NCBI GenBank assembly: GCA_965653335.1
Contig: CBFGZU010000018.1
Coordinates: 1 to 28,320, forward strand
Reading direction: 5' to 3'
From: Pseudolysinimonas_A sp965653335
GTDB lineage: Bacteria; Actinomycetota; Actinomycetes; Actinomycetales; Microbacteriaceae
Length of the DNA: 28,320 bases
Shown here: positions 24,758 to 28,320 of the stretch, one piece after another
Numbering within the stretch: the stretch's first letter is position 1
How the letters are laid out: each line of letters begins with the position of its first letter
Notes under the pieces: model-generated
What the model saw: only the letters and a program-made list of their open reading frames with translations
What the model was told of the DNA's origin: nothing
The model's database searches: none
Position numbers and translations under genes: made by a program

Positions 24758-24836
24758 GCGACTTTCACTTCGCGAAGGGTCGCTGTTGGGGGCTATTCGT
24801 GCGTGGAGAACCCGAAAGGCGACCCCTCGGTGAGTT
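24758..24836. terminator. Convergent intergenic region with pairing repeats
   Basis: GGGTCGC (24777-24783) can pair with GCGACCC (24819-24825). A second GGCGAC copy at the RDD stop (24757-24762) can pair with the same segment instead. CTTCGCGAAG (24768-24777) is a 10-bp palindrome. The region probably ends both convergent transcripts, but no single clean stem with a U tract stands out. Confidence 0.35.
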
Positions 24837-25541
24837 TTAGCGGGGGCGGGGGGCACGAACGCGTTGCGGGTCGATCCCCTTCGGGATCGGCAGGCCGCCT
24901 TTACCGAGCGACTGCAGGCGGTTCGACACCGCCTGAATCTCCGACTTGTTGAGCGCTCGCTTGAATTTGGCGAGGGTCGGCACGATGCGGTGCAGCGACG
25001 TGGCATCCGGGTCGTTCGCGTCGACGTAGATCAGGTGCACCGGAACCTCGGGCAGGATGCGTCGCACGTTGGCGCGCTCCTTGTCGAGCATCGGCTGCGT
25101 GCGGGTGCGCGGACCCTCGCCGATCAGCACGACACCGCCCTTGCCGACAGCGCGGTAGACGGCATCCTGCGTCTTGTTGAAGTTGATCGGAATCTCGTTG
25201 CCCGTCCAGGAGCGGCGCAGCGAACTCTTGAGCACGGCGCCGACGGCTCCGGCCTGACCCTCGATCTGCGAGAACGCAGCCTTCTCGGCGCGGCGGCCGA
25301 GCACGATGAGGGTGAGCAGCACGCCGGCGAGCACGCCCGCGACGATGTAGAGGATCCACAGCACGGGGTTGCCGGCACCGAAGATCACCGCCAGCACGAT
25401 GCCGGCGCCGACCGGCGCGAGGAAGGCGAGCAGCAGATACAGGACGATGGTGCCGTCGAAGCGGCGGGTCATCTGGAACACCTGCCACATCTGCTTCAAG
25501 CGGCCGGGTTCCTTCGTCGAAGCAGTGGTGGGGCGTGCCAT
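24837..25541 (-). CDS. DUF4191 membrane protein
   Basis: A 234-aa protein with two adjacent transmembrane helices (about residues 30-50 and 56-80; blocks LYLLLAFLAPVGAGIVLAV and LWILYIVAGVLAGVLLTLI). A cytosolic C-terminal domain follows, with GKGGVVLIGEGP, RRILPEVPVHLIYV and a basic Arg/Pro-rich end. This is the actinobacterial DUF4191 family, nearly always next to lipA; its function is unknown. I start at ATG 25541 (MARPTTASTKEPGRLKQMW), where a -10 box lies 7 nt upstream, rather than at the longer frame from 25568. It follows lipA after a 63-nt gap. Confidence 0.9.
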   Translation of the reverse strand: MARPTTASTKEPGRLKQMWQVFQMTRRFDGTIVLYLLLAFLAPVGAGIVLAVIFGAGNPVLWILYIVAGVLAGVLLTLIVLGRRAEKAAFSQIEGQAGAVGAVLKSSLRRSWTGNEIPINFNKTQDAVYRAVGKGGVVLIGEGPRTRTQPMLDKERANVRRILPEVPVHLIYVDANDPDATSLHRIVPTLAKFKRALNKSEIQAVSNRLQSLGKGGLPIPKGIDPQRVRAPRPR

Positions 25542-25548
25542 GGGATCA

Positions 25549-25554
25549 ACGATA
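25549..25554 (-). promoter_or_regulatory. -10 box for leaderless DUF4191 mRNA
   Basis: Minus-strand TATCGT ends 7 nt before the ATG at 25541, in the gap after lipA. This supports the chosen start and suggests an own promoter. Confidence 0.45.
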
Positions 25555-25604
25555 AGGCCCTTCGGCACGCGTCCGCGCCGCTGACGCTACTCAGGAGAAC
25601 CCAG

Positions 25605-26618
25605 CTACGACACCGCTTGCGCGAAGCCGAGCTCGGCATCCGCGAGGTGCTGCAGGTGCTGCGGGATGTCGCGGCCCTTCGCCATCATCGAGCGCGCCCA
25701 CAGCCGGCCGGCGCGGTACGACGAGCGCACGAGCGGCCCCGCGAGCACTCCGAGGAATCCGATGGCTTCGGCTTCGTCCTTCATCTCGACGAACTCCGCC
25801 GGGTTCACCCAGCGGTCGACCGGCAGGTGACGCGCCGAGGGGCGCAAGTACTGGGTGATCGTGATGATATCGGTACCGGCATCGTGGAGGTCGTGGAGCG
25901 CCTGGCTGACCTCTTCGCGGGTCTCACCCATCCCGAGGATGAGGTTCGACTTGGTGATGAGACCCGCGGCGCGCGCCTGCGTGAGAACGTCGAGGCTCTT
26001 CTCGTAGCGGAACGCCGGGCGGATGCGCTTGAAGATGCGCGGCACCGTCTCGACGTTGTGGGCGAAGACCTCGGGACGGCTCGAGAACACCTCGCCGAGC
26101 AGGTCGGGGTTGCCCGAGAAGTCGGTCGCGAGGATCTCGACGCCCGTTCCGGGGTTGGCGGCGTGAATCGCGCGCACCGTCTCAGCGTGCAGCCAGGCAC
26201 CCTCATCCGGCAGGTCGTCGCGTGCGACACCCGTGACGGTCGCGTAGCGCAGGCCCATGCGGGTCACCGACTCGGCGACGCGCCGCGGCTCGTCGGTGTC
26301 GTAGTCGGCGGGCTTGCCCGTGTCGATCTGGCAGAAGTCGCACCGTCTCGTGCACTGGCTGCCGCCGATGAGGAAGGTCGCCTCGCGGTCTTCCCAGCAC
26401 TCGTAGATGTTCGGGCAGCCGGCTTCCTGACAGACCGTGTGCAGCCCCTCGTCTTTCACGAGGCTGTGCAGTGCCGTGTATTCGGGGCCCATCTTGGCGC
26501 GGGTCTTGATCCATTCGGGCTTGCGCTCGATCGGCGTCTCGGCGTTGCGCACCTCGAGACGCAGCAGTTTGCGGCCGTCGTGGCCGAGCTGGGTCGCGGC
26601 CCCGTTGGTCACCGTCAT
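25605..26618 (-). CDS. lipA: Lipoyl synthase
   Basis: A 337-aa radical-SAM enzyme that inserts two sulfurs into protein-bound octanoyl groups to make lipoyl cofactor. Both iron-sulfur clusters are accounted for: the auxiliary cluster by Cys63, Cys68 and Cys74 (CQEAGCPNIYEC) with the conserved C-terminal RSSY serine, and the radical-SAM cluster by Cys89, Cys93 and Cys96 (CTRRCDFC). I use ATG 26618, which overlaps the lipB TGA as ATGA; the 94 codons open upstream lie inside lipB and are not family sequence. The product serves the E2 subunits of pyruvate and 2-oxoglutarate dehydrogenases and the glycine-cleavage H protein. Confidence 0.97.
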   Translation of the reverse strand: MTVTNGAATQLGHDGRKLLRLEVRNAETPIERKPEWIKTRAKMGPEYTALHSLVKDEGLHTVCQEAGCPNIYECWEDREATFLIGGSQCTRRCDFCQIDTGKPADYDTDEPRRVAESVTRMGLRYATVTGVARDDLPDEGAWLHAETVRAIHAANPGTGVEILATDFSGNPDLLGEVFSSRPEVFAHNVETVPRIFKRIRPAFRYEKSLDVLTQARAAGLITKSNLILGMGETREEVSQALHDLHDAGTDIITITQYLRPSARHLPVDRWVNPAEFVEMKDEAEAIGFLGVLAGPLVRSSYRAGRLWARSMMAKGRDIPQHLQHLADAELGFAQAVS

Positions 26619-27283
26619 GCGGGCACCCTTTCGGATGCCGCGGACGTTGCGAGGGAGGCCAGCGATGGGGCGAGGTTCGCGACGAAGTGCTTCTCGATGA
26701 GTGGCACGACGTCCTCCGGAGTGATCTCCCGGCCGAGTTCGCGGCTGATGCTCGTGGCACCGGCCTCGACGATGCCGCACGCGATGATCGCCCGGTAGGC
26801 GTCGAACGAGTTGGAGCAGTTCAAAGCGAAGCCGTGCATGGTCACCCCATCGGCGACGCGGATGCCGATCGCACCGATCTTGTCGCGACCGCGCAGCCAC
26901 ACCCCGCTGCGGCCGTCGATGCGCTCACCGGGGATGCCGAACTCGGCGAGCACGTCGATGAGCATGCCCTCGAGCCGCCGCACGTACGCGACGACATCGA
27001 TCGGGTCGGCGAGCCGCACGATCGGGTAGCCGACGAGTTGGCCCGGACCGTGCCAGGTGATCTTGCCGCCACGATCGACGTCGATGACCGGGGTGCCGTC
27101 GGTGGGGCGTTCGTGGTCCTCGGTGCGCTTTCCCGCGGTGTAGACCGACGGATGCTCCAGAAGAAGGACGGTGTCTGGCGCCCTGCCGCTCGCGACATCC
27201 GCGTGCGTGGCACGCTGCATCTCGAGGGCAGTGGAATACGGCACGGAGTTGGCGCTTAGCCCCGTGACGACGTAGTCGACCAC
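26615..27283 (-). CDS. lipB: Octanoyl-[acyl-carrier-protein]:protein octanoyltransferase
   Basis: A 222-aa cysteine/lysine acyltransferase that moves octanoate from acyl carrier protein to lipoyl domains, the first step of lipoate synthesis. The catalytic pair is Lys135 (RDKIGAIGI) and Cys169 (IIACGI). RGGKITWHGPGQLVGYP (71-87) is the signature. The start is GTG 27283, with a -10 box 6 nt upstream suggesting leaderless expression. It is translationally coupled to lipA by the ATGA overlap. Confidence 0.97.
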   Translation of the reverse strand: MVDYVVTGLSANSVPYSTALEMQRATHADVASGRAPDTVLLLEHPSVYTAGKRTEDHERPTDGTPVIDVDRGGKITWHGPGQLVGYPIVRLADPIDVVAYVRRLEGMLIDVLAEFGIPGERIDGRSGVWLRGRDKIGAIGIRVADGVTMHGFALNCSNSFDAYRAIIACGIVEAGATSISRELGREITPEDVVPLIEKHFVANLAPSLASLATSAASERVPA

Positions 27284-27289
27284 GTGTCG

Positions 27290-27295
27290 AGCCTA
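27290..27295 (-). promoter_or_regulatory. -10 box for leaderless lipBA mRNA
   Basis: Minus-strand TAGGCT ends 6 nt before the lipB GTG at 27283, with no Shine-Dalgarno. Confidence 0.55.
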
Positions 27296-27388
27296 CCCGC
27301 GCGGCCCCTTCACCGCTCGTGCGGTGCGGCCGGCATCCACAGGGCGCGCCGCACGGAGCGACGCGCGTCCTCTTCCCGCGAGCATCGA

Positions 27389-28320
27389 ATGGTGGAGGAT
27401 GTCGCGGGATACCGGCTCTTGCGTTCGGCGGGGCATGGTGATCGGGCCCGCCTGCTGCTCGGCTTCGACGAGGGCCGCACGGTCGTGCTCAAGGTCACCG
27501 CGGCGGACGATCCGTCCGCGACGGTCGAGATCGAGGCGCTCGAGCGCGCCGCGGGCGAGCACGTCGTCGCCCTCGTCGATGTCTCGGTCGATGAAAACGA
27601 GACGGTGCTCGTGCTCGAGCGACTGCCGAACGGCACGCTCGCCGACCTTCTCGAGAGGCGCGACGGTCTGGACGCCGGCGAGGTGGTGACGATCCTCGCG
27701 CCCATCGCGGCGGCGATCGACCGCATCCATGCCGCCGGTGTCGCCCACGGGAGCCTCTCTCTCGCGACGATCTGCTTCCGCGAAGACGGGTCGCCGACGC
27801 TCATCGGCTTCGGTCAGGCGCACCTCTTCGCCGCGGGTGGCCCCGAGGTCATCCTCGAGAGGATGCCGGGGGTGCTCTCCGATCGGGAGGCACTGCGCGG
27901 GATCGCGGCCCTCGTGCTCGCGCGCGTCGCCGGTTCGGGTGGGTCGGCCGCGAGGGGCCTGGCGATCGCTGCCGAGTCGCCCCGCGAGCTCGCGGCACGG
28001 CTCTTCGACGTCGCATCCGCGACCCCGGTGCGCTTCGACGCGGATGAGGGAGACGTCGTCGTGACTCGCCTGGAGAGGCCGCGCGAGCCCGATCCCGGCG
28101 ACGAGATGCCTCGCGGCGCTCTTCCGCTCTGGCTCACGACGTTGCTTCCCGACGGCGTGTCGGAGCGGCTCGACGAACCTGTCGCCCGGCTCACCGCGGT
28201 CTGGTCGGGATGGGGGCCGCGACGCCGGAAGCTGACGCTGGGTGCATTCGCGGGCGGGGTCGCGGTGCTCGTCGCGGTCGCGGCGGTGCCGGCGCCGACC
28301 GGCGGCGCGATGGCGGATGC
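27389..28320 (+). CDS. Membrane-anchored pseudokinase (protein-kinase-like fold), C-terminus beyond window
   Basis: The open frame runs from ATG 27389 to the right edge (310 residues). Residues 7 to about 200 resemble a Ser/Thr protein kinase domain: GYRLLRSAGHGDRARLLLG is a degraded glycine loop, VVLKVT holds the ATP-binding Lys35, and LVLERLPNGTLADLLERR is the hinge region. The catalytic loop reads HGSLSLATI where HRDLKPxNI is normal, and LIGFGQA stands for DFG. So the catalytic Asp, Lys and Asn and the metal-binding Asp are all gone, and phosphotransfer is very unlikely. One hydrophobic helix (LTLGAFAGGVAVLVAVAAV, about 283-301) follows a basic WGPRRRK stop, so an external domain probably lies beyond the window. 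GTG 27392 is an equally possible start; no clear ribosome-binding site is seen. It is divergent from lipB. Confidence 0.8.
   Translation, partial: MVEDVAGYRLLRSAGHGDRARLLLGFDEGRTVVLKVTAADDPSATVEIEALERAAGEHVVALVDVSVDENETVLVLERLPNGTLADLLERRDGLDAGEVVTILAPIAAAIDRIHAAGVAHGSLSLATICFREDGSPTLIGFGQAHLFAAGGPEVILERMPGVLSDREALRGIAALVLARVAGSGGSAARGLAIAAESPRELAARLFDVASATPVRFDADEGDVVVTRLERPREPDPGDEMPRGALPLWLTTLLPDGVSERLDEPVARLTAVWSGWGPRRRKLTLGAFAGGVAVLVAVAAVPAPTGGAMAD

Noticed and set aside
24758..24836. Small repeat element remnant between RDD and DUF4191
   Set aside because: The GGCGAC copies and palindrome are too short to call a mobile element; kept only as a possible terminator region.
27310..27823. 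Minus-strand frames opposite the pseudokinase
   Set aside because: They show no family features, while the plus-strand frame aligns through the kinase fold and a membrane helix.

Overview
The window is a high-GC actinobacterial chromosome segment, most likely from the family Microbacteriaceae. This rests on the conserved gene neighbourhoods (aceE followed by a PucR-type regulator, lipB-lipA-DUF4191-RDD-glnA, glnA2-glnE), the bacterial type A RNase P RNA with an actinobacterial core, GlnR-type nitrogen control and many TANNNT -10 boxes that suggest leaderless transcripts. Genes fill almost all of the sequence. I see no phage, transposase, CRISPR array or defence island. This is core chromosome, and the interest lies in details of individual genes.

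Layout, left to right. (1) 1-3705, minus: pyruvate dehydrogenase E1 (aceE) followed 1 nt later by a PucR-family regulator that runs off the left edge. (2) 3894-4367, plus: an AhpE-like peroxiredoxin. (3) 4405-7166, minus: a voltage-gated cation channel and a clostripain-like lipoprotein protease. (4) 7207-12449, plus: tRNA-Val(TAC), an NCS1-type permease with a very long proline-rich N-terminal extension, a Nif3-family protein, a coiled-coil/zinc-ribbon protein that has lost its zinc cysteines, RNase HI, and RNase P RNA. (5) 12549-14563, minus: methionine aminopeptidase, polyphosphate glucokinase and a cold-shock protein. (6) 14596-14769, plus: a 57-residue protein divergent from map. (7) 14766-18093, minus: nadE, panB and DUF72. 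(8) 18223-22519, plus: glnA2 and glnE. (9) 22669-24105, minus: glnA1, with a textbook GlnR box and a Tyr406 adenylylation site. (10) 24344-24757, plus: an RDD membrane protein. (11) 24837-27283, minus: lipB, lipA and DUF4191. (12) 27389 to the right edge, plus: a membrane-anchored pseudokinase.

Functional links. glnA1, glnE and glnA2 form a nitrogen-assimilation block in which GlnR would control glnA1 transcription and GlnE would modify its product. lipB and lipA make the lipoyl cofactor needed by the E2 partner of AceE. The PucR regulator probably leads into the fatty-acid synthesis genes, as in other actinomycetes. panB and nadE both serve cofactor synthesis (CoA and NAD).

The best leads are the GlnR box, a set of nine genes with a -10 box exactly 6-7 nt before the start codon, the unusual FGDGWPD pore motif of the channel, the pseudokinase, the permease extension, the cysteine-less zinc ribbon, and a 23-bp-arm inverted repeat after glnE. 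I did not find a convincing new multi-gene system.
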